From Gordionus sp. m RMFG-2023 (lineage: Eukaryota > Nematomorpha > Gordioida > Chordodea > Parachordodidae): a DNA stretch of 64,000 bases. Of the stretch, positions 11,301 through 24,026 are shown piece by piece. A model generated the notes under the pieces. It searched no databases and was not told the DNA's origin. It saw only the letters and a list, made by a program, of their open reading frames with translations. The position numbers and the translations under genes are program-made. Positions within the stretch are counted from its first letter, which is position 1. Each line of letters begins with the position of its first letter. The stretch is from NCBI RefSeq assembly GCF_954871325.1, contig NC_088775.1, positions 38,789,561 to 38,853,560 of the forward strand, written 5' to 3'.

Positions 11301-12283
11301 TTTAGGTATTTTAAAAATATTTTATTTTTTTGACTCATTTTATGTAACCTTACTCATATAAACATAAAATGGGAAAAAATTTAAGTTTCCGTCATTATTC
11401 TTTGAGTTATGATGTCAATTCTTAGGTAAAAAAATTTAGATTTTTGGGATTTTTAAAATATTTTATTTTTTTGACTCATTTTGTGTACATTTCTCATATA
11501 AACATAATATGAAAAAAAATTTAAGTTTCCGTCATTATTTTTTGAGTTATGATGTCAATTCTCAGTTTAAGTAATTTTTTAGATTTTTGGGATTTTTAAA
11601 ATATTTTATTTTTTGACTAAATTTGTGTAAACTTACTCAAATAAACATAAAATGAAAAAAAATTTAAGTTTCCGTCATTATTTTTGAGTTATGATGTCAA
11701 TTCTCAGTTTAGTCATAAATTTATTAGATTTTTAGTATTTTTAAAATATTTTATTTTCTGACTAATTTTGTGTAAACTTACTCATGTAAACATAAAATGA
11801 AAAAAAATTTAAGTTTCTGTCATTATTTTTTGAGTTATGATGTCAATTCTCAATTTAATCAATATTTTTTAGATTTTTGTGATTTTAAAAATATTTTATT
11901 TTTTTGACTCATTTTGTGTAAACCTACTCATATAAACATAAAATGAAAAAAATTTTAAGTTTCCATCATTATTTTTTGAGTTTTGATGTCAATTATCAGT
12001 TTAATCAAAATTTTTTTTTTAGGATTTTAAAAATATTTTATTTTTTTGACTCATTTTGTGTAAACCTACTCATATAAACATAAAATGAAAAAAATTTAAG
12101 TTTCCATCATTATTTTTTGAGTTTTGATGTCAATTCTCAGTTCAAATTTTTTAGATTTTTGGGATTTTTAAAATATTTTATTTTTTGTCTTATTTTGTGT
12201 AAACTTACTCATATAAACATAAAATGAAAAAAATTTTAAGTTTCCGTCATTATTTTTTGAGTTATGACATGAATTGTAAAACT
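8358..12283. repeat. Satellite array, about 27 monomers of about 144 bp
   Basis: The landmark TGATGTCAATTCTCAGTTTA recurs at 8451, 8596, 8741, 8884, 9030, 9173, 9316, 9461, 9606, 9763, 9898, 10040, 10183, 10327, 10470, 10617, 10761, 10911, 11267, 11413, 11563, 11695, 11841, 11987, 12128 and in decayed form at 12268; most steps are 143-147 bp. Other conserved parts are TTTTTTTGACTCATTTTGTG, CTCATATAAACATAAAATG and TTTAAGTTTCC(G/A)TCATTATT. A foreign 35-bp piece breaks it at about 11052. No coding. Confidence 0.95.
11052..11087 (+). mobile_element. Solo terminal fragment of a ZMYM-type hAT inside the satellite
   Basis: TGCCCCACCCCCCGCTGCGTACGCGCCTG matches in parts the right end of the element at 28,364-30,298 (poly-C, GCTGCGTACGCGC-TG). 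Only the terminus is present; downstream an altered satellite monomer resumes. Confidence 0.6.
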
Positions 12284-12305
12284 AGTTTACTTCATTTAAA
12301 ATCTA

Positions 12306-12380
12306 GGGGCCCTCAAAAGGGCCGTTGCGTATTCGTTGGTCTTAAAAAAGATCTTTGGTATTTATGTCTTAAAAAAGACG
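12306..12380. other. Series of tetraloop hairpins downstream of the element 1 transposase
   Basis: GGCCCT-CAAA-AGGGCC (12308-12323) is a perfect 6-bp stem with a four-base loop. It is followed by GTCTT-AAAA-AAGA- and GTCTT-AAAA-AAGAC. The hairpins lie 3' of the minus-strand transposase. Element 2 has the same 6-4-6 stem downstream of its transposase. Confidence 0.7.
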
Positions 12381-12714
12381 TTTGTTATAAATAAAGATTT
12401 AAGTAAATAATAACATACATTCTTTAAACCAATTAGAAATAGCAATATTTCTCAAATCTTATTAAATATAATTTTATAAAGAAAAATTAAGATAAATGGA
12501 AACTCATTTTAAAGTTTCATAAGAAGAAAAGAAGGTTCTTTCTTGCACATAATTAAACTTACATATATTAATTTTATAAAAGCCTGGAAGATCGATAATT
12601 GTTAAAAATATATTTAAAAAAATTTTTAAATATAAAGAGAATTATTTAGTTAATTTTTATATGTATTAATTGTTGGAAATTATATATTTCTTATAAAAAA
12701 AAATAAATCTATTG

Positions 12715-13440
12715 CCTTATTCTTTTCGTTCTTTCCGTTTTGGCTCTTTTGGCTTGATTAGGTTTTTTTGATCCTAAAGGTTTCACTATGCTAATTGACC
12801 ACATGTTGAGGTAATTATCCATTACTATTTTCTTTTAATATTTTCAACAGAATTGCCTTATGTTCAGCATCTGTCATCTCAGCCCAGCTCTGATACATGG
12901 GTGATATATCTAATGCCTTTGTTAGATAATAAGGGCCCAACCCACATATGGCTCGCATCTTTTTCCTGTATTTAAACTATATCATTTATTTAATTTATCA
13001 TTATATGTAAAGGAGTTTTTTTCCAATCAAATTTTGTTTTTAATACATGATTTATACTTTCACAATCATTGTTGGTGTAGAGTGTTAAAATTAATTTATT
13101 TTTTAAAGGTAAATATACCATATTATATAATTTATCTATTAAATGATTATCTAAATATTTTTCAAATTTTGTTTAATTTTTATTTAAGCAAAATTGTAAA
13201 TTATCAGTATTTTTTTAAAATATTTCATCGGTTAATGAATATATTATTCCATCTTTATAGAAAATTAAATTTCTAATTATGTTTCTAATTTTTATTTCAA
13301 CTCCTTCGTTATTAGTTAAAAAATGAAATATATTTTCTTTAATGTGTTTAGTACATAAAAGATGTGTTGAATTTATAAAATTTCTACGCAAGGTCGATAC
13401 CATCCCCAATTCTCCGTCACTCTTAAGAATTAAATTATTT
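12715..13440 (-). pseudogene. C-terminal half of a MULE-like DDE transposase (element 1)
   Basis: The minus strand encodes SDGELGMVSTLRRNF-NSTHLLCTKHIKENI (13440-13340), matching SDEELGLITSLRKNF-NSTHILC in element 2; the aspartate is the likely second catalytic residue. Further on TNNDCESINHVLKTKF (about 13040-13090) carries the likely catalytic glutamate, and GLGPYYLTKALDI with SWAEMTDAEHK follows (about 12830-12960). The part with the first catalytic aspartate is missing, and the frame is interrupted several times between the blocks, so it is non-functional. Such enzymes cut and paste the transposon by its terminal repeats. Confidence 0.75.
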
Positions 13441-13508
13441 AAGAGTATACGATTTTTTTTTAAATTTATTCAAGGTGGGAGACAAAATTATTAAATGTTT
13501 TGTAATCC

Positions 13509-13554
13509 GAAGTTTACCTGTTCATTCGCAGTTTACCTGTCAATTCTCAGTTTA
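13509..13554 (-). repeat. Right terminal tandem repeat of element 1
   Basis: AGTTTACCTGTTCATTCGC followed by AGTTTACCTGTCAATTCTC and AGTTTA, inverted relative to 7288-7350. Positions 13538-13554 (TGTCAATTCTCAGTTTA) are identical to the core of most satellite monomers. Confidence 0.85.
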
Positions 13555-13676
13555 GATACACCCTTAAATACCTTTAAATCGAAATCCACAAGGTATATGT
13601 TACATTCAAATGGTGATTAAATGACATCTATAAGTGGCATTTGTTTGACATATTATACAATACAATTATTTTATAC
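13555..13676. other. Spacer between element 1 and the Gypsy fossil
   Basis: Short AT-rich stretch with no feature. TATAC at 13672-13676 could be a target-site copy of the Gypsy element, matched by TATAC at 18909-18913. Confidence 0.35.
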
Positions 13677-13990
13677 TGATGCAATCGGGGGCGAATAGGA
13701 ATAAAAATCGAATATATGAGGAATTAAAATGTTAAGCAAATTAAATTTTATTCAAAATTTCATGTGTAAAAAGTTTTTCATTTTCAATTCATATATATAT
13801 ATGTTAATTTAGTTTTACAAAATAATTTTTTCCCAAATAAATTGAACATGAACTTCCAATTTATATATTACAATTGAAAAAAATACAATCTAAATATATC
13901 GCCTTAAACAGTAAACATTAAAATACCAATCGAATAAAAATTGAAACATTAAAATAAAATATTATTTAACAACAATAATATAACCTGATC
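13677..13990 (-). repeat. 3' LTR of the old Gypsy element
   Basis: Shares TGATGCAATCGGGGGCGAA, GCCTTAAACAGTAAACATTA and other blocks with 18612-18908. The inner boundary is uncertain because of a small internal rearrangement relative to the other LTR. Confidence 0.8.
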
Positions 13991-14259
13991 CCTTTAAAAT
14001 AAAAAAAATTATTAAAAAAAACCTCTAAAATCCAATAGCATTCAAACCTATATAATAAATGAGAGTAATAACATAATTTATGATGGGGAAATCGAAATTA
14101 ATGATAGAGGAGAAAGAGCTCGCTTGACATGAGAGATAAATTAATTGTACCTTTATAATATTGTAAACGAGGGAATAAATAAAATGTGAAAGGAAAATAT
14201 TGCATTATTATAATTTGTTGCGTCCTTACTTGGAATTCAATTAATGGGAAGGGGAATTA

Positions 14260-15370
14260 ATATCTTTATATTGTTGTTGTATTTTTATTTTGGAATAAAA
14301 ACAATAAATATGTTTGGAATAAAATTATTCTAATGGGAAGGGGAGTTAATGTATCTCTATAATATTGTTGTTTTCTTTTCTTTTTTTAGGAAAACAATCA
14401 ATAAATACATTCAAAATGGGAAAAGTGGGAATACATGTATCTTTTTAATGTTGTTTCCGTTTTTTTAGGAAAACAATCAATAAATACATTCAAAAGGGAA
14501 AATGTGGGAATAAATTTATCTGTTTATTATTGTTGTTTCCTTTTTTGGAAAACAATCAATAAATACATTCAAATTTCATAATATTTGTTTCCTTCTTTTA
14601 GGAAAACAATCAATAAATACATTCAGAAGGGAAAAGTGGGAATAAATGTATCTTTTTATTATTGTTGTTTCCTTTTTTTTGGAAAACAATCTATAAATAC
14701 ATTTAAAAAGGGAAAAGTGGGAATAAATTTATCTTTTTATTATTGTTGTTACCTTTTTTTGGAAAACAATTAATGAATTTCTTCAAAAGAGGAAAAGTGG
14801 GAATAAATGTATCTTTTTATTAATGTTGTTTCCTTTTTTTTGGAAAACGATCAATAAATACATTCAAAAGGGGAAAAGTAGGCATAAATGATAAATGTAT
14901 TATCATAATATTGTTGTTTCCTTTTTTTAGGAAAATAATCAATAAATACATTCAAAGGGGGAGAAGTGGTCATAAATGATAAATGTATTTTCATAATATT
15001 GTTGTCTTTTTTAGGAAAAAAATTAATAAATACATTCAAAAGGGGGAAAGTGGGAATAAATGTATTTCCATATTATTGTTGTTTCCTTTTTTTAAAAAAA
15101 CAGTCAATAAATACATTTAAAAGGGAAATGTGAGAATAAATGTATCTTTTTATTATTGTTGTTTCGTTTTTTTTTTGGAAAACGATCAGTAAATACATTC
15201 AAAAGGGGAGTGGGCATAAATGATAAATGTATTTTCATAATATTGTTGTCTTTTTTAGGAAAAAAATTAATAAATACATTCAATAGGGGGAAAATGGGAA
15301 TAAATGTATTTTTATAATATTGTTGATTCCTTTTTTTGGAAAATAATCAATAAATACATTTTTTTTAAAA
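14260..15370. repeat. Minisatellite of about 80 bp units in the 3' part of the Gypsy fossil
   Basis: About 13 degenerate units, each with GGAAAACAATCAATAAATAC, ATTCAAAAGGGAAAAGTGGG, AATAAATGTATCTTTTTATT and ATTGTTGTTTCCTTTTTT. Units span roughly 55-95 bp. Apparent ORFs here come from the periodic sequence and are not genes. Confidence 0.9.
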
Positions 15371-18300
15371 GCAAGGAGTGTAATCAAATATAAAAGAGAA
15401 TAAATAAAGTTATCTACAATGAGGGGAATCAATATAATGAAAAAGAGAATAAATGAAGTTATTTATAATAGTACAATAAAAACTACGCATACTTTAATCC
15501 TAAAATTAAAAGGTATGAATGAATTATAAAATATTGTTAAATACTTTTAACAAGCAAACAAAAAAATATAACCGACAATTTCTTATAATTGAATATTTGA
15601 AGGCCAAGTTTATCAAATATTTCTTATTTGATTGATGTGAGCAATCACAACCTTATGGTCCACACGCCACTCTTTATTTGTGCCCACTTTCACAAACACA
15701 AAGTTACTTAAAGTTAATTCTCTACTTATAATTCTTTTAAAATCAGGTCTTAACATCACAGTCATTATTCTCTAATAAACTCCATTTCCATCTCAATTCC
15801 CTTCGGAATAATCTAGCTGCAAGTGACATTTTTGTCACCGAATGTGTGGTATTGCAATAATTTAAAAACACATCTGCTAACATTATCTCATCCCAACCAC
15901 TTATTTATAATTCATATTATTTGCTGTGCCTACAGTTATTTCGGCCATACCATTTGAAGATGGGTAGTATGCAGGTGTAAATATATGTATAATACCTTTT
16001 TTTATCAAAAAGTTTTTAAACTCAAAGACCTAAAAGCTGGTCCATTATCTGATACTAACTCTACAGGATAACCGAATCTAGAAAACACATTATTTAAAAC
16101 TATTATAGTGGTAATGGTATTAATGTTTTTAACCTTGATAATTTCCAGCATCGTGAGTATCCTCAATGATTACCAATCAGTAAAAAATTTTAATAGGTCC
16201 AAAAAAATTTTAATGTAAATTCGATATTAGGGCTTATTTGGTTGCACCCAGTGATTTTGCCTAACTCTTGGTAATGTAGGAGTATCAACCATACACGTAT
16301 TGCACCTAAACACCATTCCCTTAATGTCCCTCTTAACTTCTGCTACCAAAAATATTTTTCCATAGTATCAATCATCCTCAACACCCCAATTCCCTTCATG
16401 AAGCTCATTGAGAATTTTTTTCCTTAGTCTTCGAGGAGTAATAATTTGTTTTCTTTTAAATATACAATCATCTTTAATATTCAAAACACTTATATGAGTT
16501 TTATATTCTTTTATTTGTGAATAATCTCCACCTTACTTCAAAACAACTTGTTTAACATTGATGAGCTCTAAGTCTACTAATGTCTCTCTTTTTTTATATC
16601 TAAATTACTCATAATTCTTTGATCATTAATATCTTTATCAATATTTTAAAAAATGATATCTTCATTGATTAATCTTAACCTATCAGGAATCTGATCTTTC
16701 CACTTCCTATAATTAATATTAAAATCATATCCGGCTAAACACAAAGCCCATTTTTGTAACTTTGGTGACATATTACAAAATTTCACCGGATATGCTCTAA
16801 ATAAATTAACCAGAAGTTTATGATCTGTATAAATCTCAAACATCCTACCAACTAAATATTCTCTCCACTTTTTAACTGCCAACACAATAGCGAATCCTTC
16901 TTTCTCAATAATTTAATATTTTTTTCACCACCTGACTATACTTTGGACATGAATTCAATAGGCCTATCATAACCAATTTATTCAACATGGAAACTACTCC
17001 CATACCCTTATTCGAAGCATCAGTCAAAATAAACAACTTCTTACTTCTATCATAATGTGCTAAAATAGGTATATTACACAATCTTTTTCTAATCTCACAA
17101 AAACTTGCCCTTTCATTAATCCCCCAATAGAAATTTTTTCCCTTCTTTAGGAACTCTTAGGAATTAGATGCCAGATTTGAAAAACCTCCTATAAACCTAG
17201 AATAATAATTCATTAGTCCCAACCAAGAATGTAATTCATTCCTACTTTAGGTTCAGTCTAGGTACTTATAGGATCAATTTTTTCTTTTATTGGCTGTATT
17301 CTTTTATTACTTATCATGTAACCCAAATACATTATATTATATTTGCAAAATTCACTATTTTCTAAAATGATCCACCGTATCCCTACCAAAAATTAATAAG
17401 TCATCTAAATAATAAATAACCCCATTTATGTCAGCAAATATTTCGTCCATGGTTTTTTGGAAATAAGAGGTTAAAACTGTCAACCATAAAGGTAACCTAT
17501 TAAATTGAAAAATACCTTTATGGGTTGACACCGCCAGAAATTTGGAAATTTCCTTAGAAACAGGAATTTGCGAATACACAGAGGAAAAATCTATTTTCGA
17601 AAATAACTTGTTTCCGACCTTGGCAATTATGTCACTTATCCTTGGTAAAGGATGTTCAAACCTATCTAACTGTGGATTTACTGTGACTCTAAATAAAGCA
17701 CATATTCGCAAGGCATTATCTTTTTTTTAACCAAAACTAATGGTGTAGCCCATTGTGAATAACAGGGGTTATTATACCCTGTTTATGCCATTGCTCTAAA
17801 TTGCTTTCTAACTATTTAATTTAAAAGGTACTCTCCTGGCCCTTAAAATTTTGGCTTAGAAGAATCATCCTTTTCTATCTTTAAATTTTTAACTTTACCT
17901 ATTTTATTATTAAAAACACAATCAAATTTTTTATTTAATTTATCAATATTAAAACTAGCTTCAGTCAGAATAACCTTCAACTCAACATCTTCATAATTCG
18001 TAAGCTTTTCAAAATCATTGATGGGTAAAGATGTCACAGGAGAACCAGTATCTATAATAAATGAAAAATTTAGATTATTTAAATGCATACCAATGATAAA
18101 ATCATTTATAAAATTAATCTTATTTTTCCATACCAAATTGCCTTGCCATTTCGCTCCATCATCTCTTCGCCTTAAATCTTTCTCTGCACAGGTTTTATTA
18201 TCAGTTATTTCCTTCGATTGCCATTTGACCACAATTTCAGCAATAATGTTTAGATTTCGTATTTTCCTCTATAAATCTTGATTTAAGTTTTCCATTACGT

Positions 18301-18611
18301 CAGTTAATTATGAATTGTACCGCAATCAATTCCGTGTTCAGCATGAATCACAGCTTTTAAATCGATAAGATATTCTCTGGAAAACTCCAATCTGTCAGGT
18401 ACGTGTAATTTTATTTTTTTTAAACTTTTTTTGTATTAAATCTTTCATTTGTTGATACGATAAATTGTCCATAATGCTAACCGCCATCTCTTTGTCAATC
18501 GTTTCGAACAGTTTATATTTTTTGTGGCTTCATCTCAATATTCTCAGCTAAGAATTTCAGGTCCAATGTTTTTATTAGAACTTTGACTTTGATATAATTT
18601 TTATTCTCCAC

Positions 18612-18908
18612 CATGATGCAATCGGGGGCGAATCGCAATAAAAATCGAATGTACGAGTAATTAAAATGTTAAGAAAATTAAATTTTATTCAAGAAATTTC
18701 ATATGTAAAAAGATTTTCATTTCAATTCATATATTTATATATATATGTGTATTTAGTTTTACAAAATAAGTTTCTTTCAAAATATATTGAACATAAACTA
18801 ATGGCCAATTTACATATTGCAATTGAACAAAATACAATCTAAAAATATTGCCTTAAACAGTAAACATTACCAATCGAAAATAAAATATTATTGAAACATT
18901 AAATAATA
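18612..18908 (-). repeat. 5' LTR of the old Gypsy element
   Basis: Direct-repeat partner of 13677-13990. Immediately inside it on the minus strand is TGGTGGAGAATAAAAATTAT, a possible primer-binding site beginning with TGG; the priming tRNA is not identified. Confidence 0.75.
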
Positions 18909-18913
18909 TATAC

Positions 18914-19450
18914 GATAAGTTTCTCATATATGTATATTTAAATAATTATATATAAATTTAATATTTTTTTTATTCTTTACTTTTTTGTTTTTATTATTAT
19001 TTTTTTACACATACAAAATGTTGTCAAAATCTGTATAAATATATGATAATAGTAAAGTAAAATATCGAAAACTAATGTCAAAAAAAAGATTATTATAAAA
19101 ATTAAAGTAAAACTACAAAAAGCATTATATCTTAAAATAATAAGTTGTGTTTTAAGAAATAAAATATTGACGTTAGGATTTAAGTTTTTATTTACATATT
19201 TTATAAATGATGGTTGTATTGTATATCTACTTTAGTATAGGTATATAAATAAATAACGATAATACTTTCGAATTAGTAATTATTCTTATTAAAATTGAAC
19301 TATTTTTCTTAAAAATTTATTTATTTTTTTTAGATTGACAAATTTTATAGATAAAATATGTATTAAGAGTAAAATCCTGACTCTATTTTATGAAATAAAA
19401 TTTGTGAATAAAAAATTCTAATAATGATGGTGAGAGGGACTAATAAATGT
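18914..19450. other. Non-coding, nothing recognised
   Basis: AT-rich sequence with short homopolymer runs and no ORF or repeat partner in the window. Confidence 0.4.
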
Positions 19451-19859
19451 ACAGTCAAAACCGTTTAATTGCGAAAGCTTGGCACCAAAATATTTAAAAA
19501 TTTTACATATATCCGATTTTTCGCAATTATAAGATTAAAAATCAATAATTTATTTATTAAAAATCAGTGTGTTTTTTATAAAAATATTTATCTATATATA
19601 TATTTTAAACATATAAACCATCAAACTTTGTAATAAATACAATTTTTACTTAATGTACCTACTCTATTTTAAATTTGAATAAGTTATAAAACCAATAAAA
19701 AAAATACATTTTTAAAATTTATCTAGTATGTTAACATATGAATTTGATTTTTCCCATGTAATATTTATTAACATTTTATCACTCGCTATATTTAAAATTA
19801 TATTTTAATGTTTTTATTTTTTGAGAAATAAGTCGAATAATTGGTAAAACAATAATGGT

Positions 19860-20131
19860 ATATTTTGTATAGTTTTCTTATAACTTATTAGACTAATTAT
19901 TTATTTGACAATTTTATTTATCTAATCTATAATAAAAAAATTCCTATTATAAGAAAAATCATCTTTTTTACGCGAAAAAAAATTAAAAATTAATAAATAT
20001 ATAATAACATTTCTTTTTAATTAACAATCTTCGTGGCGTAAAAAACATTATTATTATTTTTTTTTAAATAAAATACAAAAATATCCACTTCTTTTTCATA
20101 TAAAAATATAATATATCGTTAACATCATTTT
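19860..20131 (-). repeat. 3' LTR of the Gypsy element
   Basis: Shares TAGTTTTCTTATAACTTA, TTTTTTACGCGAAAAAAAAT and ATATATCGTTAACATCATTT with 25166-25449. Confidence 0.85.
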
Positions 20132-20540
20132 ACAAAAATCCTGGGCAAAATTATATATATTTTTTTTTATATCACTATGCACAAAAAATTAATCAGCGTA
20201 TAAGCATTCAATAAATGATTCACATAATTTTTGTTTAAACAATATTTTTATATCTGTATTTCTTCTTTATCACTTCATACACTCAATCAGATCTTGGTAA
20301 TCATCCCAGTATTGTTTTTAAAAGGTCGATTCTAACGTTGCCATCCTCCTTTCTTTTAGGCGATTTTCGTAGTATCCGTCATAACTTGTTGTCCACCTAA
20401 CATAGTGTCGTTCCTCTTTTACGTTGGACATACGATGTACATCCTTCTTTTAATGGTTGCTTCTTGATTACACGATTATTTACACCATTGAAACCATTGA
20501 AATCTACATCTTTATTAACCAGGAACTATCCTTACATATT
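20132..20540 (-). other. 3' untranslated stretch of the Gypsy element
   Basis: Lies between the integrase end and the 3' LTR; no coding similarity seen. Confidence 0.5.
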
Positions 20541-23500
20541 TTCTTTTTTTTTACAATTTTCTCTTTCAACCATTTCTATGCACTCTCTTCAGTAATTGAT
20601 CCCTGTGCCTGACACCTTCACTATTATCATCAAATTTTACCCTATTTAATTTGTTTCCCAAATTTTCTATTACTACACCTTTCTCCCATTTTTTAGTACT
20701 TCCATAAAATCTAATCCACACTAACTGTCCTACAGTATATTCCAATTCCCTTCTATAATATCCTCCACAATTACATTCCTTTTACAAGATACTAACATTT
20801 CCAAACATTCTTACCTTCCGGCCTATCATTTTTTTTGCCGGAGACAAACCATCATCACCCATCGCATTATTATAATACAAATGCTTCACCCACATTTCTC
20901 CTTTTCCACTTTTGGTTTTCTTCAACCATCCTTAAACCGTCGCTACCATCCGTTCCGCCTGTCAATTGGAACTGGGATGATACGGTGGCGTTAACACATG
21001 ATCTACACCCTTTTTTTCACTGAATCTCTTGAATTCTTCCCCGATAAAAGATGGTCCACCATCCGATACTACAGTTTTCGGAATACCAAACTTCGACCAT
21101 ACTTTTTTAAAATGTTTAATCACAATATTTGCCGTTAACCCCATGAATTTCTTCAAATTCTATCCATTTGAGAACGCATCTACACTTAATATATACTTCT
21201 TTCCTTCATATTCGAAAAAATGAATATGAACCCTCTCTCCTGGTTCTACAACTTTTGTCCATGTACTATATCCCTACGGGGCATGTCAGACCATGCATTA
21301 CAAATCTCACATTCTTTTCCCAATTTATCAATATCCTCGTTCATTTTCGGCCACCATACGTACTCTCTTCTCCATTGTTTTATACGAGTAACTCCTTGAT
21401 GACCCGCATGTATAACATTCAAAACTTTTTCCCTCAATTTCCGGGGTATAACAGCTCGGGGTCCCCTCATAATACAATCGCCCACTATAGTTAATTCTGT
21501 TTCAATATTTTTGAAAACTTTATCATCATCTTTCCATGATCTTTTTCCCATTAGACATAATTTAACTACCGCTAATTCTCTATCTTTCCTTGTAAACCTT
21601 TGTAAATCTTCCCATGTCGTTGGGCTACCCTTTATACTTCTCATTACCGTACGTATAAGACATTCTTCCCGATTATCAATTTTCAAAATCACCGATTCAC
21701 CCACACTTTCGCCAGCAACTAACCTTGACAAAATATCAGGTAACTGGTTCTCTTTTCACCTTCGATATTTTAAATCCAAATCAAAACTTCCTACTAACAA
21801 TAACCATCGCTGATATCGAGGCGATAACATCAACTCTTTGGTATCTTTCTTGAATAAATGGATCAACGTCTTATGATCTGTAAAAATAACAAACTTCCTA
21901 CCTATAAGGTATTCGCGACATTTCGTTAATCCAAAAATCACAGCTAAAGCCTCCTGTTCTATCACTGAATATCGCTTTTCTACCTCTCGAAACACTCTCG
22001 AGAAAAATAAAATATGTCTTTCCATTCCATCTATCAAATGCAACATCGCCCCACCTACTCCTCTATTACATGCATCTACAGCCAAAACTACTTCCAGATC
22101 ACTATTAAAACATACTAACATTCTGAACGCAATCTCTTGTTCATCTTTCCATTCAAAATGTACCCCTTTCCTTAATAATTCATATACAGCAAAACTCGAT
22201 ATAAACCCATGGTAATAATTTACCATTTCCATAAACGACTGGACATCTACTTTACTGGTCGGCCTATTCAAATTCGCAATACTCAACAAATTCTTATCTA
22301 ACGGTTTTACCTCCATTCCATAAATCCTATGACCCAAATACGTAACTTCAGTTACTACCAACACACTCTTTTCACGACTCGCCTTTAATCCTTTATTTCG
22401 AATTCTAATAAATACTTCTTCTAGCTTATCATCATGTTGTTTCAACGTTATTCCTACAACCAAAACATCATCCATATAATAAAAAACACCCTCTAAACCT
22501 TGGAAAACAGCAGCCATTGTTCGTTGAAAAATAGGGGCTGATACACTTAACCCAAATGGTAATCGAAAAATGTAAACAAGCACTTGAATATCGTAATCGA
22601 CAATAATTTCCTAGTCGTTTTTGCCATCGGTAATTGCAAATATGCACACGAAAAATCAATCTTGGAAAAATATTTTCCCCCTTTCAAACTGGCCAAAATT
22701 TCTTCTATTCGCGGTAGCGGATATTTCACCTCTACCACCCACAGATTCAAGGTCACCCTAAAATCTGCACATAACCTCAATTTTCCATTGGCCTTTCTAA
22801 CAGGAACCAACGGAGTTGCCCATTTACTGTAACCAATAGGACAAATAATTCCATCTCTCACCCAGTTGTCCAATTCTTTTTCCATTTTCGCCCTCCATTC
22901 AAATGGAACTCTTCGCACTGGACAATACTGCGGTACAAAACCTTCCTTTAAACGGATATCAACTTCATAATCCACTAAACATCCAAATTTCTCCTCAAAA
23001 ATTCACTATAACTATTCATTAAAACTGCCACTTCAAGTTTCCAATTTTCCAAACTCAACAATTGTTCCTTTCCTTCCCCTCCATTAATATTAATATATTT
23101 TCTACAAGGTATTTCTTTTTTTTCCTCTCTAGGATTGTCATTTTTCATAATATTAACACTTTGCGACAACTCAGTATATCTTACCTTTCTTTTTTTAACT
23201 AGAACTATCCGCGTTTGAGACATTTTTTTTCAAATTCACTTTTCCAATTACCCATTACACCATTTCCAATGATTTCATTTTTTACATGACATAATTCTCG
23301 ATTTTCTATTTCATCGTTCTGAATTTCAACCATTTCATCTCGTTTAATTTCATTTGAAAAGATACCCCAAAAATTATTTAATGGACCAATCTTAACAATC
23401 CATTCCCACCCTATAATCGTGTCCACTTTTTTATCAACAATCCACAAATTTAAATAATTAACTATACCATTTATCACAAACGGGACTTCAATTTTTCCTA

Positions 23501-24026
23501 AAACCTTTATTTCCGATACGTCAAACTGTTTAACCCTCATCTCTTTTTTAATTATATTCTCCTCTGCCCAATATTAACAAAGATTTTCATAACCTACAAT
23601 CGATATGGCCGCACCTGTATCCAATAGCATGGATATTTTTCTACTTCTCACAACTATTTCCACACGAGGACATTTATCCTTCTCACTTTTGTCCTCTAAT
23701 TTTAAAATAGGGATTCTATAATCTTTTATAATTTTACCATTTACCAAATCTACATTTCTTTTATCTACTAAATCTCTCTTAACTTCTACATTTCCACTCA
23801 CACGAAATTTCCTTTCATTCTTTAATGTAATAACCTCCATTTTATTACTTTCGCTATCATTTAGTCACCTCTCTCGACATTCTATAGCACTATGTCCTTC
23901 CTTTCTGCATTCGAAACACATAACTTCAACTCCTTCTCAACATATCATTATTTTGTAGCACTCTTACATTAGACGCCGGTGCTATGTATTTTAATGCCGG
24001 AAATGCTTCCCTATTTATCGGTTCTC

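Larger units (their letters stand above)
7288..13554 (-). mobile_element. MULE-like transposon 'element 1', deleted and filled by a satellite
   Basis: Both ends carry TAAACTGAGAATTGA-type tandem motifs in inverted orientation (7288-7350 and 13509-13554). Inside, from left to right: a hAT 3' end (7613-8357), a 144-bp satellite (8358-12283), small hairpins (12306-12380) and the C-terminal half of a MULE-like transposase on the minus strand (12715-13440). The 6.3-kb size and transposase match element 2 at 36,117-45,833, whose length without its LTR insertion is similar. The N-terminal coding half is absent, so it cannot be autonomous. No clear target duplication flanks the ends. Confidence 0.7.
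13677..18908 (-). mobile_element. Ty3/Gypsy LTR retrotransposon fossil (old)
   Basis: Direct repeats of about 300 bp at 13677-13990 and 18612-18908, both starting TGATGCAATCGGGGGCGAA on the plus strand, are its LTRs. Between them, on the minus strand and in the Ty3/Gypsy order: aspartic protease (17843-18232, DTGS motif), reverse transcriptase (17355-17711, YLDD motif), RNase H (16646-16885, TDHK motif) and a poorly preserved integrase region (about 15640-16560). A minisatellite fills the 3' part. The LTRs differ at many positions and by rearrangement, and the coding region has more than ten breaks, so it is old and dead. A candidate 5-bp target copy is TATAC. Confidence 0.85.

Noticed and set aside
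8358-12283. Regular direct repeats that could suggest a CRISPR array
   Set aside because: The whole 144-bp unit is repeated, with no unique spacers of constant length, and the surroundings are eukaryotic transposons.
14585-15039. Frames of 62 residues on both strands in the minisatellite
   Set aside because: They simply translate the 80-bp repeat unit; the same phrases recur because the DNA is periodic.
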